From NCBI GenBank assembly GCA_017853455.1, contig JAFMJM010000008.1, positions 1 to 22,167 of the forward strand: DNA of 22,167 nt, given 5' to 3'. Below are positions 1-7,274 of the stretch, one piece after another. A program made the position numbers and the translations under genes. This DNA comes from Acidimicrobiia bacterium (GTDB taxonomy: Bacteria; Actinomycetota; Acidimicrobiia; IMCC26256; PALSA-555). The notes beneath the pieces are model-generated. The model was not told the DNA's origin, ran no database searches, and saw only the letters and a list, made by a program, of their open reading frames with translations. Numbering within the stretch: the first letter of the stretch is position 1; each line of letters opens with the position of its first letter.

Positions 1-1887
1 GCGCTGCGGCGGATGATGCAGGACGGCCTGCGCGACCGCAACGGCGACGACCTGATGGGCCTGCGCGAGATGCTCGAGCGGCTCCGGGACCGTCGGCGCG
101 AGATGCTCGAGCGGATGGACCTCGGCGGCGTCTACGAGGACATCGCCGAGCGGCTGCGCGAGATCGTCGACCAGGAGCGCGAGGGGATCGAGCGCCGACG
201 CGACGACGTCGCCCGCGGTGGCGACGACCGCGAGCAGGACATCGTCAACGCCACCGCCGACGCCCGCGAGCGCCAGCTCGACGAGCTGCCCCCCGACCTG
301 GCCGGGCGCGTCCAGGAGCTCCAGCAGTACGAGTGGATGGACGACGACGCCCGCCGGCAGTTCGAGGAGTTGCTCGGCGAGCTGCGCGAGCAGTTGATGC
401 AGTCGTACTTCAACCAGATGTCCGAGGGCATGCAGAACCTGACGCCCGAGCGCATGGCCCAGATGAAGGACATGCTCGCCGAGCTCAACGAGATGCTCGA
501 GCAGCGGGCCCGGGGAGAGGAGCCCGACTTCGAGGGCTTCATGGACCGCCACGGCGAGTTCTTCCCCGGCGACCCGCAGTCGCTCGACGAGCTGCTCGAG
601 CAGATGGCGCAGTCGATGGCCCAGATGCAGCAGCTGCTCAACTCGATGACCCCCGAGCAGCGCGCCCAGCTCCAGGCCCTCTCCGACTCGCTGCTCGAGG
701 ACATGGACCTGCGTTGGCAGATGGACCAGTTGGGGCGCAATCTCGCCCAGGCGTTCCCGCAACTGCCCTGGGAGCGGTCGCTCGACTTCCGGGGTGACGA
801 CCCCGTCTCGATGGGGCAGGTCCCGAGCCTGCTGGACGCGCTCGGCGACATGGACGCCCTCGAGCAGCTGATGCGCCAGGCCACGCAGCCGGGCGAGTTG
901 TCGGAGGCCGACCTCGACCAGGTGCGCGACCTCCTCGGCGACGACGCCGCCCGGTCGCTCGAGCGCCTCGCCGAGCTCTCGAAGATGCTCGAGGAGGCCG
1001 GGCTGGTCGAGCGGCGCGAGGGCCGCATGGAGTTGACGCCGCGGGGCCTGCGGGCGCTCGGGCAGAAGGCCCTGGGTGACCTGTTCCGCAAGTTGGTCAA
1101 GGACCGCCAGGGTCGCCACGAGCTCCAGTCGGCGGGCACCGGGCACGACCCGGCCTACGAGCACAAGCCCTACGAGTGGGGAGACCCGTTCCGGCTCAAC
1201 GTCGAGGAGACCATCAAGAACGCCATCTGGCGTCAGGGCTCGGGCACCCCGGTCCGGTTGCTGCCGGTCGACTTCGAGGTCGAGCGCACCGAGCAGACGA
1301 CCCGCAGCGCCACGGTGCTGATGCTCGACGTCTCGATGTCGATGCCGATGCGCGACAACTTCCTGCCGGCCAAGAAGGTCGCCATGGCGTTGCACTCGCT
1401 CATCACGGGGCAGTACCCGCGCGACTACTTCGGGCTGGTGTCGTTCGGCTACGTCGCCCGGGAGGTCAAGCCCGAGCGGCTGCCCGAGCTCTCGTGGGAC
1501 TTCGAGTACGGCACCAACATGCACCACGCCTTGCTCATCGCCCGCAAGCTCCTGGCCAAGCAGACGGGCACCAAGCAGGTGATCATGGTCACCGACGGTG
1601 AGCCGACGGCGTACATCACCCCCGACGGCCACCCCCACTTCACCTACCCGAACATCACCGTCCCGGCCCAGGAGGCCCTCAAGCAGGTGAAGTTCGCCAC
1701 CCGCGAAGGCATCCGGATCAACTCGTTCGTGCTCGACGACGGCTGGAACCACAACCTGCGGGCGTTCATCGAGCGGATGTCGGCGATCAACAAGGGGCGG
1801 GTCTTCTACACCTCGCCCGACAACCTGGGCGACTACGTGCTGGTCGACTTCCTCGAGCAGCGGCGCGCGCACCGGCGCGCGAGCTGA
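1..1887 (+). CDS. VWA-domain protein, 5' end outside window
   Basis: The reading frame is open from base 1, so the true start probably lies upstream; the first ATG in view is at 13, giving 624 residues. Residues up to about 380 are highly charged and rich in Glu, Arg, Met and Gln, with probable coiled-coil stretches such as LEQMAQSMAQMQQLLNSM. The C-terminal part is a von Willebrand factor A domain with a complete metal-binding MIDAS: DVSMS at 439-443, the Thr of GTNM at 501 and the Asp of TDGEP at 528. No signal peptide or membrane segment is seen, so it is likely cytoplasmic. From family knowledge it resembles the actinobacterial VWA proteins (COG4867 type) that usually pair with a MoxR/Mg-chelatase-like AAA+ ATPase; such a gene may lie just upstream, which I cannot see. 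The molecular role is unknown. The next gene converges 7 bp away. Confidence 0.85.
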   Translation, partial: ALRRMMQDGLRDRNGDDLMGLREMLERLRDRRREMLERMDLGGVYEDIAERLREIVDQEREGIERRRDDVARGGDDREQDIVNATADARERQLDELPPDLAGRVQELQQYEWMDDDARRQFEELLGELREQLMQSYFNQMSEGMQNLTPERMAQMKDMLAELNEMLEQRARGEEPDFEGFMDRHGEFFPGDPQSLDELLEQMAQSMAQMQQLLNSMTPEQRAQLQALSDSLLEDMDLRWQMDQLGRNLAQAFPQLPWERSLDFRGDDPVSMGQVPSLLDALGDMDALEQLMRQATQPGELSEADLDQVRDLLGDDAARSLERLAELSKMLEEAGLVERREGRMELTPRGLRALGQKALGDLFRKLVKDRQGRHELQSAGTGHDPAYEHKPYEWGDPFRLNVEETIKNAIWRQGSGTPVRLLPVDFEVERTEQTTRSATVLMLDVSMSMPMRDNFLPAKKVAMALHSLITGQYPRDYFGLVSFGYVAREVKPERLPELSWDFEYGTNMHHALLIARKLLAKQTGTKQVIMVTDGEPTAYITPDGHPHFTYPNITVPAQEALKQVKFATREGIRINSFVLDDGWNHNLRAFIERMSAINKGRVFYTSPDNLGDYVLVDFLEQRRAHRRAS

Positions 1888-1894
1888 CGACGGG

Positions 1895-2410
1895 TCACCG
1901 GTCGGCGAGCACCCGCTCGTAGGCCGCGAGCGTGGCGGCGTCGAAGCAGACGAACCGCACGAGTTCGACGGCGGTCGGAGTGGTGGACACGGTGGCGACG
2001 GCCACCTCGGTGGCGGCGTCGAGGGGGTAGCCGAAGACGCCGGTGGAGATCGCGGGGAACCCGATCGACCGGGCCCCCACGGCGTCGGCCTCGCGGAGGG
2101 CGGCGCGGTAGGCCCCGGCCAGGAGCTCGGGCTCTTCGGCCCCGCCGCCGTGCCAGACCGGTCCGACGGCGTGGACGATCCAGCGCGCGGGCAGGGCGAA
2201 CCCTGGGGTGGTCCGGGCGTCGCCGGTGGGGCAGGGGGCGACCGCCGCGCAGGCGACGTCGAGGCCGGGGCCGGCAGCGGCGAAGATCGCCCCGCACACG
2301 CCGCCGCCCCGCACCAGGCCCACGTTGGCGGCGTTGACGACGGCGTCGAGGGGTTCGCGGGTCAGGTCGCCGAGGGTCGCCTCGAGCGTCGGCGGGGTCG
2401 TGGTGGGCAC
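1895..2410 (-). CDS. Macro-domain (ADP-ribose-binding) protein, MacroD-like
   Basis: This 171-residue single-domain protein has the MacroD hallmarks: the N-terminal NAANVGLVRGGGV segment (residues 26-38), where NAAN contacts the ADP-ribose and GGGV forms the loop near the distal ribose, and the GFPAISTGVFGYP phosphate-binding loop in the second half. Family members bind ADP-ribose and often hydrolyse O-acetyl-ADP-ribose or mono-ADP-ribosyl esters. Which substrate applies here cannot be read from the sequence. Length matches a stand-alone macro domain. The start is a GTG at 2410, supported by a TAGCGT -10-like hexamer ending 6 nt before it, so the transcript is probably leaderless. No ADP-ribosyltransferase gene is adjacent, so a toxin-antitoxin role like that of DarG is not supported. 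Confidence 0.9.
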   Translation of the reverse strand: MPTTTPPTLEATLGDLTREPLDAVVNAANVGLVRGGGVCGAIFAAAGPGLDVACAAVAPCPTGDARTTPGFALPARWIVHAVGPVWHGGGAEEPELLAGAYRAALREADAVGARSIGFPAISTGVFGYPLDAATEVAVATVSTTPTAVELVRFVCFDAATLAAYERVLADR

Positions 2411-2416
2411 GCCCCG

Positions 2417-2422
2417 ACGCTA
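2417..2422 (-). promoter_or_regulatory. -10 element (TAGCGT), probable leaderless promoter of macro-domain gene
   Basis: On the minus strand TAGCGT is followed by six bases and then the GTG start at 2410. This fits TANNNT, with transcription predicted to begin at or within a base or two of the start codon. There is no Shine-Dalgarno sequence. Several other genes in this window show the same arrangement. Confidence 0.55.
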
Positions 2423-2458
2423 TCGGGCGGCCCCGGGGCGGGTTCGGGCCGTGAAATT

Positions 2459-2542
2459 CGGGCAAATCGGGCAAGAATCGTCGAAAATCCGGCGCTCCCA
2501 CTTGCACGAGGCCTCACCGGGCGACAAGAGTGACAACGTTGT
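2459..2542. promoter_or_regulatory. Probable control region upstream of whiB
   Basis: The 206-bp gap between the macro-domain gene and whiB (2411-2616) is locally richer in A/T than its surroundings. It holds a near-perfect 9-nt tandem repeat, CGGGCAAAT then CGGGCAAGA (2459-2476), and a perfect 10-bp palindrome ACAACGTTGT (2533-2542). The palindrome lies 74 bp before the whiB start and could be an operator. I cannot name its regulator. No clean -10 hexamer could be assigned. Confidence 0.35.
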
Positions 2543-2616
2543 AATTCCAAGGCCGTCATTCGCCGACCCGGCGGCCATCCGCCGGATCCACGTGCAGGCG
2601 ACCCAGGGGGAACCCG

Positions 2617-2913
2617 TTGCAGGTCCATGACATCGTCAGACTGCTCAACCAGGAGCCGGTCGAGGAAGAGCGTCGCTGGCAGGAGCGAGCCAACTGCCTC
2701 GGGGTCGACCCCGACCTGTTCTTCCCCGAGCGCGGGGCGAGCACCCGGGAGGCCAAGGCCGTCTGCAAGGGCTGTGAGGTCCGCGACGACTGCCTCGAGT
2801 ACGCCCTCGCCAACGGCGAGAAGTTCGGGATCTGGGGTGGTCTCTCCGAGCGGGAGCGCCGACGGGTCCGGCGTCAGCGGGCGCTCGAGCGCCGCGGCAT
2901 CGCCAGCGCCTGA
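2617..2913 (+). CDS. whiB: WhiB-family [4Fe-4S] transcription factor, WhiB/WhmD (WhiB2)-like
   Basis: This 98-residue protein has the four cluster-ligand cysteines of the Wbl family (C27, C50, C53, C59), then the FGIWGGLSERERRR turn and a basic DNA-binding tail. The order WQER-A-N-C, DPDLFFPERG, STREAK, CKGCEVRDDCLEYALANGEKFGIWGG closely follows the founding Streptomyces WhiB and mycobacterial WhmD/WhiB2, which act with WhiA and sigma factors to control septation. That closeness is remembered family knowledge, not an alignment. The start is a TTG at 2617, chosen because AGGGGG (2605-2610) lies 6 nt upstream and no better in-frame start is near. It stands alone, converging on the formimidoyltransferase gene with 3 bp between stop codons. 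A role in cell division or differentiation is inferred. Confidence 0.9.
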   Translation: MQVHDIVRLLNQEPVEEERRWQERANCLGVDPDLFFPERGASTREAKAVCKGCEVRDDCLEYALANGEKFGIWGGLSERERRRVRRQRALERRGIASA

Positions 2914-2916
2914 CGC

Positions 2917-3771
2917 TCAGCCGATCGCCCGGTCCGCCAGGCGGGCCTCGACGGTGACGTCCCGGCTCCACCCGACCCGCGCCACGAAGTCGGCGCGGCA
3001 GCGCGCGTAGGCAGACGCCGGCATCAGGCCGACCAGCTCGACGTGCGTCACGGACCGCCCCGCCGCCTCCACGCGCTCGCGCACCGCCTCGCAGGCGTCG
3101 TCGACGCCGCACCGCTCGAGGTCGACCACGTTCATCGACACCTGACTCGCGCCGGCCCCGGGCAGGGCCAGCCCGAGGGCCCGGAGTCCGGGCAGACCAC
3201 CGTCGCGCTCGCGCACCTCGCGGGCCACCCGGCGGGCGAGCGTCGGGTCGGCGACGTCGAGCCAGCAGTTGACCGCGACCAGCGGGGGCCGGGCCCCGAC
3301 CGCCACGGCACCGAGGGATGGGTGTGCCCGGGCCGGCCCGTGGTCGGGGGCCCGTCCGGTGAACGCCGTGCGGCGGGCGTCGGGGAGCGAGCGGCCCTCC
3401 GGGTCGGCCCGGTCGTAGAGGAACACCGGCACCCCCAGTTCGTCGGCGATCCATTCGGCGAACCCGCCGGCGGCCGCGGCGGCGGTGTCCGGGTCACCGG
3501 TCAGCGCGACGAACGGCACGACGTCGAGCGCCCCGAATCGGGGGTGCACCCCGGACTGCGCGCGGAGGTCGCAGTGGTCGGCCACCGCCCGGGCCAGTGC
3601 CCGGGCAGCGTCGGTGGCTCCGTCGGGTCCGGGCCCGGCGAGCGTGAACACGCTGCGGTGGTGGTCGGGGTCGGCGTGCCGGTCGAGGAGCGAGACTCCG
3701 CAGGCGTCGGCCAGGGCGTCGAGCACCCGGACGTCGCGTCCCTCCGACACGTTGGGCACGCACTCCAGCAC
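2917..3771 (-). CDS. Glutamate formimidoyltransferase (formiminotransferase domain only)
   Basis: This enzyme transfers the formimino group between N-formimino-L-glutamate and tetrahydrofolate, linking histidine breakdown to one-carbon metabolism. The 284 residues begin with VLECVPNVSEGRD, matching the conserved N-terminus of the FtcD formiminotransferase domain (ECVPNFSEG). They also hold SGVHPRFGALDVVPFVAL, with the conserved HPR-GA-D-VPF segment and its catalytic His. The cyclodeaminase domain of bifunctional animal FtcD is absent, as usual in bacteria. The GTG at 3771 is chosen because it puts the conserved motif at the N-terminus; the frame runs open far upstream, but that part is antisense to neighbouring genes. 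No other hut genes are in the window, so whether the pathway is histidine degradation or folate salvage is open. Confidence 0.87.
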   Translation of the reverse strand: MLECVPNVSEGRDVRVLDALADACGVSLLDRHADPDHHRSVFTLAGPGPDGATDAARALARAVADHCDLRAQSGVHPRFGALDVVPFVALTGDPDTAAAAAGGFAEWIADELGVPVFLYDRADPEGRSLPDARRTAFTGRAPDHGPARAHPSLGAVAVGARPPLVAVNCWLDVADPTLARRVAREVRERDGGLPGLRALGLALPGAGASQVSMNVVDLERCGVDDACEAVRERVEAAGRSVTHVELVGLMPASAYARCRADFVARVGWSRDVTVEARLADRAIG

Positions 3772-3777
3772 GCCGTC

Positions 3778-3798
3778 AGTATGGGGCCTGTCTAGGCT
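3778..3798. promoter_or_regulatory. Overlapping divergent promoters of the formimidoyltransferase and oxidoreductase genes
   Basis: Only 33 bp separate the two divergent starts. On the plus strand TAGGCT (3793-3798) ends 6 nt before the GTG at 3805, a strong leaderless signature. On the minus strand the weaker CATACT (3778-3783) sits 6 nt before the GTG at 3771. The two -10 boxes are 9 bp apart, so each -35 region would fall inside the other gene and the two polymerases would exclude one another. Confidence 0.45.
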
Positions 3799-3804
3799 CG
3801 CCCC

Positions 3805-4806
3805 GTGCGCATCGGGCTGGCTCTGCCGCAGTACGACTACTCCGTCCCCGGCGAGGACCCGCTGCGGTTCGGCACCGTCGTCGCGCAGGCCCGGGCCGCC
3901 GAGGCCGCCGGGATCGACTCCCTCTGGCTCTCCGACCACCTCTTCCTCGACCTGGCCAAGTACGGCGGGCCGGCCACCCGCTTCGGCGCGCTCGAGCCGA
4001 TCGCGGCGTTGGCGGCGCTCGGCGCGGCGGTGCCGCGGGTCCGGCTCGGCACGCTCGTGCTGTGCGAGGCCCTGCGCCCCGCCGCCGTGCTCGCGAAGTC
4101 GCTGGCGACCCTCGACCGGATCCTCGACGGCCGCCTCGACGTCGGCCTCGGGGCGGGGTGGTACGAGCCCGACTACGAAGCGATCGGCATGGCCATGCCG
4201 CCCCCGGGCGAGCGCATCGACCGCCTGCGCGAGGCGCTCACCGTGGTGGGCGGGCTGCTCGGCGGTGAGCCACTGACGTTCGCGGGCCGATTCCACTCGG
4301 CCGCCGGAGCCGTCCTCGAGCCGCCGCCCGTGCAGACGCCGCGGCCGCCCCTGTTCGTCGGCGGCAAGGGCGACCGGGTGCTGCGCGCCGCGGTCGACCT
4401 CGCCGACGGCTGGAACGCCTGCTGGGTCTGGACCCCGGACGCCTACCGCGAGCGCCTGGCCGTCCTGGAACGCCACTGCGAGGTCGTGGGTCGGGACCCC
4501 GCCACCGTGTGGCGCTCGCTGGGCCTCTACGCCCTGGCCGGGGAGGACGAGACCGACCTGGCCCGTCGGTTCGAGCGTCTGCGGGCCAACAGCCCGGCCG
4601 GCGTGCTCGACGGCGTGACCCTCGACCAGTGGCGTGAGGGCCGCCTGGTCGGCACGCCGGAGCAGATCCGCGAGCAGCTCGCCGGTTGGGCCGGCCTCGG
4701 GGTCGAGACGGTGATCCTCGGGGTGGGGTCGGTGCCGTTCCACGTCGGGGACCCCGACGACGTGGCGCTCCTGGCCGAAGTCTGCGGGGCGGGCGGCCGG
4801 GGCTAG
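3805..4806 (+). CDS. LLM-class (luciferase-like) flavin/F420-dependent oxidoreductase
   Basis: This 333-residue protein is a single TIM-barrel luciferase-like domain. Visible family features are the first strand MRIGLALPQYDYSVPG, the AEAAGIDSLWLSDHLFL segment, RVRLGTLVLCEALRPAAVLAKSLATLD, the DGRLDVGLGAGWYEPDYEAIG cofactor region, PPLFVGGKGDRVLRAA and the C-terminal LVGTPEQIREQLAGWAGLGVETVIL. The last is typical of F420-dependent actinobacterial members, which reduce or oxidise diverse small molecules. Cofactor (F420 or FMN) and substrate cannot be decided from sequence. The start is a GTG preceded by a leaderless-type -10 box. The stop lies just before the tatA gene, and the tatA -10 hexamer overlaps the last codon. 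Confidence 0.88.
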   Translation: MRIGLALPQYDYSVPGEDPLRFGTVVAQARAAEAAGIDSLWLSDHLFLDLAKYGGPATRFGALEPIAALAALGAAVPRVRLGTLVLCEALRPAAVLAKSLATLDRILDGRLDVGLGAGWYEPDYEAIGMAMPPPGERIDRLREALTVVGGLLGGEPLTFAGRFHSAAGAVLEPPPVQTPRPPLFVGGKGDRVLRAAVDLADGWNACWVWTPDAYRERLAVLERHCEVVGRDPATVWRSLGLYALAGEDETDLARRFERLRANSPAGVLDGVTLDQWREGRLVGTPEQIREQLAGWAGLGVETVILGVGSVPFHVGDPDDVALLAEVCGAGGRG

Positions 4807-4809
4807 CCT
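4804..4809 (+). promoter_or_regulatory. -10 element (TAGCCT) upstream of tatA
   Basis: TAGCCT overlaps the stop codon of the oxidoreductase gene. Unlike the leaderless promoters elsewhere in the window, it lies 28 nt before the tatA ATG and leaves room for a short leader with a ribosome-binding site (AAAGGGA, 4827-4833). The transcript would probably run through the sigma factor operon. Confidence 0.4.
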
Positions 4810-4837
4810 GTGGCCACGCCGTGCCGAAAGGGATCCC

Positions 4838-5086
4838 ATGAACCTCGGCCCCACCGAGCTCATCATCGTCCTGCTGATCGTCCTGCTGATCTTCGGCGGT
4901 GCCAAGCTCCCGAAGCTCGCCCGCTCGATGGGGCAGGCCTCGAAGGAGTTCAAGCAGGGCCTGACCGAGGGTGCCCCCGACGACGGCGACGAGTCGGCGG
5001 CCGACGGCGGCAAGGGTTCGAAGTCGGCGAAGTCCGCCAAGGCGGCCAAGGCCGACCCGGCGGCCGACGACACCGCGGACTCCTAG
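4838..5086 (+). CDS. tatA: Twin-arginine translocase subunit TatA
   Basis: TatA oligomerises at the membrane to let folded twin-arginine substrates cross. The 82-residue protein shows the family plan. A short N-terminal membrane helix (ELIIVLLIVLLIFGG, about residues 7-21) is followed by the hinge and amphipathic helix AKLPKLARSMGQASKEFKQGL. After this comes a disordered Asp/Ala/Lys-rich tail. The FGG-KLP hinge and the ARSMG segment identify TatA rather than TatB. The ATG is supported by AAAGGGA 4 nt upstream. It precedes the sigma factor gene by 51 bp in the same direction; in mycobacteria a Tat gene (tatB) also lies in the sigE-rseA-htrA neighbourhood, so this linkage may be ancestral. tatC is not in the window. 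Confidence 0.92.
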   Translation: MNLGPTELIIVLLIVLLIFGGAKLPKLARSMGQASKEFKQGLTEGAPDDGDESAADGGKGSKSAKSAKAAKADPAADDTADS

Positions 5087-5096
5087 GCCCGACCCC

Positions 5097-5120
5097 GCCC
5101 GCCCGGGAACCCGGCCGGGC
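5097..5120 (+). terminator. GC-rich hairpin between tatA and sigma factor gene
   Basis: Bases 5097-5106 can pair with 5111-5120 (five pairs, one C-C mismatch, four pairs) around a GAAC loop. There is no U-tract. It may weaken read-through from tatA or protect the tatA mRNA 3' end. A full stop to transcription is not certain. Confidence 0.35.
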
Positions 5121-5137
5121 CGAGGGGCGTTGAACCG

Positions 5138-5641
5138 GTGACCGACGGTGTCCCCACCTGGGAGGAGATCGCCCGCGACCACGGGCGCTTCCTCTACGCG
5201 GTGGCCTACCGCCTGTCAGGGAACGACGACGAAGCCCAAGACCTCGTCCAGGAGTCGCTCATCCGCGTCCGGCGCGGACTCGAGCGCTACGAGCCGGGGT
5301 CGCTCGAAGGTTGGTTGGCCAGGATCGTGACGAACGTCTTCCTCGACGAGATGCGGCGCCGCAAGCGCCGCCCGACCGACGCCCTCCCCGACGATCCCGA
5401 GCGCGTGCTGCCGGCGGCCCCCGCCGCCGACGAGGTCTACGTGGGGCTGTCGGATGACATCCAGGCGGCGCTGTCGGCCCTGCCCGAGGAGTTCCGGGTG
5501 CCCGTCGTCATGTGCGACGTCGCCGACCAGAGCTACGAGCAGATCGCGGAGGCGCTCGGCGTGCCGGTGGGCACGGTCCGGTCGCGTCTGCACCGGGGGC
5601 GCAAGCTGTTGCGCGAGATGTTGTCGGAGCACGCCGCATGA
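5138..5641 (+). CDS. ECF RNA polymerase sigma factor, SigE-like
   Basis: This 167-residue protein has sigma region 2 at about residues 12-80 (FLYAVAYRLSGNDDEAQDLVQESLIRV, then LEGWLARIVTNVFLDEMRRRKRRP). Region 4 lies at about 107-160 (LSALPEEFRVPVVMCDVADQSYEQIAEALG, then the helix-turn-helix VPVGTVRSRLHRGRKLL). There is no region 3, as expected for the extracytoplasmic-function group. It directs RNA polymerase to stress promoters once released from its anti-sigma factor. Its stop overlaps the ATG of the anti-sigma gene by 4 bp (ATGA), and an RseB-like gene follows, so an envelope-stress module is the best reading. The GTG start at 5138 has GAGGGG at 5122-5127. Resemblance to mycobacterial SigE is inferred from gene order and motifs. 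Confidence 0.92.
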   Translation: MTDGVPTWEEIARDHGRFLYAVAYRLSGNDDEAQDLVQESLIRVRRGLERYEPGSLEGWLARIVTNVFLDEMRRRKRRPTDALPDDPERVLPAAPAADEVYVGLSDDIQAALSALPEEFRVPVVMCDVADQSYEQIAEALGVPVGTVRSRLHRGRKLLREMLSEHAA

Positions 5642-6132
5642 CCGCGTTCGATCCCACCGCCGGAGCCCCGTTCGACGACAGCCTGCTGTCGGCCTGGCTC
5701 GACGACGAGTGCACACCCGCCGAGGCCGCTGCGGTCGAGGCGGCGCTGGCCTCCCCCGACGTCGCCGCCCGGTTGGCCGAGGTCGCGTCGGCCCGGACCG
5801 CGGTGCGGTCGGCCCCCTGGCCCGAGCCGCCGGCCGGGTTCTGGGACCGGGTCCACGCGGCGGTCGACGCCGCCGACGGCGTCACCGACTCCGTGGCCGC
5901 ACCCGCACCGGTCGTGGCCCTGCCCGTCCGTCGGCGCCCGACCCGCTGGGTCGCCGCCCTCGGCGCAGCAGCCGCCGCGGTCGTCGCCGCGGTGGTGCTC
6001 GTGCCCGGCCCGGCCACCGTCCGCCCGGCGGTCGGCACGTTGGTCGACGCCCACGCGCTGCGGTCGTCGATCCAGGGCGACGCCGCGAGCACCCTGGCCC
6101 CGATCGCCGTGAGCGCCGGGTTCCGCCCGTGA
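5638..6132 (+). CDS. Anti-sigma factor (RseA-like, membrane-anchored), zinc motif absent
   Basis: The 164-residue protein begins with LLSAWLDDECTPAEAAAVEAAL (residues 16-37), which matches the first helices of anti-sigma domains such as RsrA/RseA (LSAYLDGEL-P-E). One predicted membrane helix lies at about 104-123 (WVAALGAAAAAVVAAVVLVP) and a short outer domain follows. In zinc-binding relatives an HxxxCxxC motif follows the second helix; here the equivalent stretch reads ASPDVAARLAEV, and the only cysteine is C25. Position supports function: it overlaps the sigma gene by 4 bp and the RseB-like gene by 4 bp (GTGA). It should hold the sigma factor at the membrane until a signal triggers proteolysis. 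No site-2 protease gene is present nearby. Confidence 0.8.
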   Translation: MTAFDPTAGAPFDDSLLSAWLDDECTPAEAAAVEAALASPDVAARLAEVASARTAVRSAPWPEPPAGFWDRVHAAVDAADGVTDSVAAPAPVVALPVRRRPTRWVAALGAAAAAVVAAVVLVPGPATVRPAVGTLVDAHALRSSIQGDAASTLAPIAVSAGFRP

Positions 6133-7169
6133 GCACCCCGGCCCGGTTCGCGCGCGCCGCCGTGGTCACGGTCGTGGCGGCCGGCGCCCTGGTCGGGTCG
6201 GCCGCGTGGCTCGTCCCCGACGCCGGCGCGGCCACCGACCCGGTGACGGTGCTCGAGCGGGCCCGGACCGCCACGGTGCGCGAGGACTTCTCGGGCACGG
6301 TCGAGGTCAGCTGGAAGGTCGACGGTCGGTGGCACGCCGAGCGCACGCCGGTCTCCGCCACCGGGGGCACCGTGCAGGTCGGGGCGGGCACCCGCCAGGC
6401 CGAGGGGCGCGGGCACGATCGCTGGGTCGCCGGCGTGAGCGGGTGGCGGGCCGGATGGGACGAGGCGGCCGACGCCCCGGCCCCGGCCCCGGACCGGCAC
6501 TGGAAGCTGTCGGTCCGCCCGGGTCCGCAGATCGCCGGCCGGGCGACCGACGTCGTCACCGCCCGCGACCGGGCCACCGGGAAGCCCCGCCTGAAGGAGT
6601 TCACCGACCGCACCACCGGCGTGCTGATGCGTCGCACGGTGCTCGGTCCGGACGGGCGCCCGGTCCGCCGGGTCGGGTTCGTCGAGGTCAGCAAGCTCGG
6701 TGGGAGCCGGTCCACACCGCCGACCACCCCCGCCCGGCGGGCCGCCGACGCCGCCCGCACGCCCGCAGCGGTGCGCTCCGTGCCCGACTCGGTCGACGCC
6801 CCGGGCGCCGTTGGCGACCGCTACCGGCTGGTGAGTCGCTACCGGCGGGCCGACGGCACGGTGCAGCTCTACTACTCCGACGGGCTCTTCGGGGTGTCGG
6901 TGTTCGAGCGGGAAGGGACGCTCGACCGGGCGAGCCTCACGCGGGGCGATCCGGTCGACGTCTCGGGTGCCGACGCCGTCGGCTACGAGACGGCGGGCGG
7001 CACGGTGGTGGTGTGGGACCACGACGGGGTCGTCCGCACGGTGGTCTCCGACCTACCGGCGGCCGACCTGGCGGACTTCGCCCGGGGGTTCGACGACCGA
7101 CACGATGCCGCGGGTGGCTGGCTCCGAGCCGTCGGCGACTACCTGCTCGGCCCCTTCGGCTGGCGCTGA
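6129..7169 (+). CDS. Secreted RseB/MucB-like sigma-regulator protein
   Basis: The 346-residue product starts with a clear Sec signal peptide: RFAR, a hydrophobic run, then a likely cut after DAGA at residue 34. The mature part contains VLERARTATVREDFSGTVEVSWKVDG, which resembles the MucB/RseB N-terminal fold (LL..M..A....-Y-GTFVY). A basic, repeated beta-strand pattern follows with FTDRTTGVLMRRTVLGPDGRPVRRVGF. RseB proteins bind the periplasmic part of RseA and protect it from proteolysis until envelope damage is sensed. Similarity is weak at residue level, and the call rests partly on the sigma/anti-sigma/RseB order and 4-bp overlaps. The frame is also open upstream, but the GTG at 6129 is chosen for the overlap and signal peptide. 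A LolA-like lipoprotein carrier fold is the alternative. Confidence 0.7.
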   Translation: MSTPARFARAAVVTVVAAGALVGSAAWLVPDAGAATDPVTVLERARTATVREDFSGTVEVSWKVDGRWHAERTPVSATGGTVQVGAGTRQAEGRGHDRWVAGVSGWRAGWDEAADAPAPAPDRHWKLSVRPGPQIAGRATDVVTARDRATGKPRLKEFTDRTTGVLMRRTVLGPDGRPVRRVGFVEVSKLGGSRSTPPTTPARRAADAARTPAAVRSVPDSVDAPGAVGDRYRLVSRYRRADGTVQLYYSDGLFGVSVFEREGTLDRASLTRGDPVDVSGADAVGYETAGGTVVVWDHDGVVRTVVSDLPAADLADFARGFDDRHDAAGGWLRAVGDYLLGPFGWR

Positions 7170-7195
7170 TCCCCGACGGGGCCTCGACTCGCGAC

Positions 7196-7222
7196 CGGAC
7201 CCGGCCTCGGGGGCCGGGTCCG
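7196..7222 (+). terminator. Intrinsic terminator-like hairpin after the sigma operon
   Basis: Bases 7196-7206 (CGGACCCGGCC) and 7212-7222 form a perfect 11-bp stem with a TCGGG loop, 27 bp past the RseB-like stop. There is no U-tract, as is common in high-GC actinobacteria. Confidence 0.65.
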
Positions 7223-7241
7223 GGACGCGGGGGATCGGAAT

Positions 7242-7265
7242 GCCGTCCGGTGGGCCCCGGACGGC
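7242..7265 (-). terminator. Terminator-like hairpin after the second whiB-like gene
   Basis: Bases 7242-7250 (GCCGTCCGG) pair perfectly with 7257-7265 around a 6-nt loop. It begins 10 bp past the minus-strand stop codon. Together with the stem at 7196-7222 it forms a double hairpin between two convergent genes and could act in both directions. Confidence 0.6.
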
Positions 7266-7274
7266 GTCGTCGGG

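Noticed and set aside
1895..2410. Macro-domain gene as part of a DarTG-like toxin-antitoxin pair
   Set aside because: No ADP-ribosyltransferase-like gene is adjacent; the neighbours are a VWA protein and a WhiB regulator.
2917..5073. A 718-codon open frame on the minus strand
   Set aside because: Only the part below 3771 shows a protein family. The rest is antisense to the oxidoreductase and tatA genes and is open because of GC-rich codon bias.
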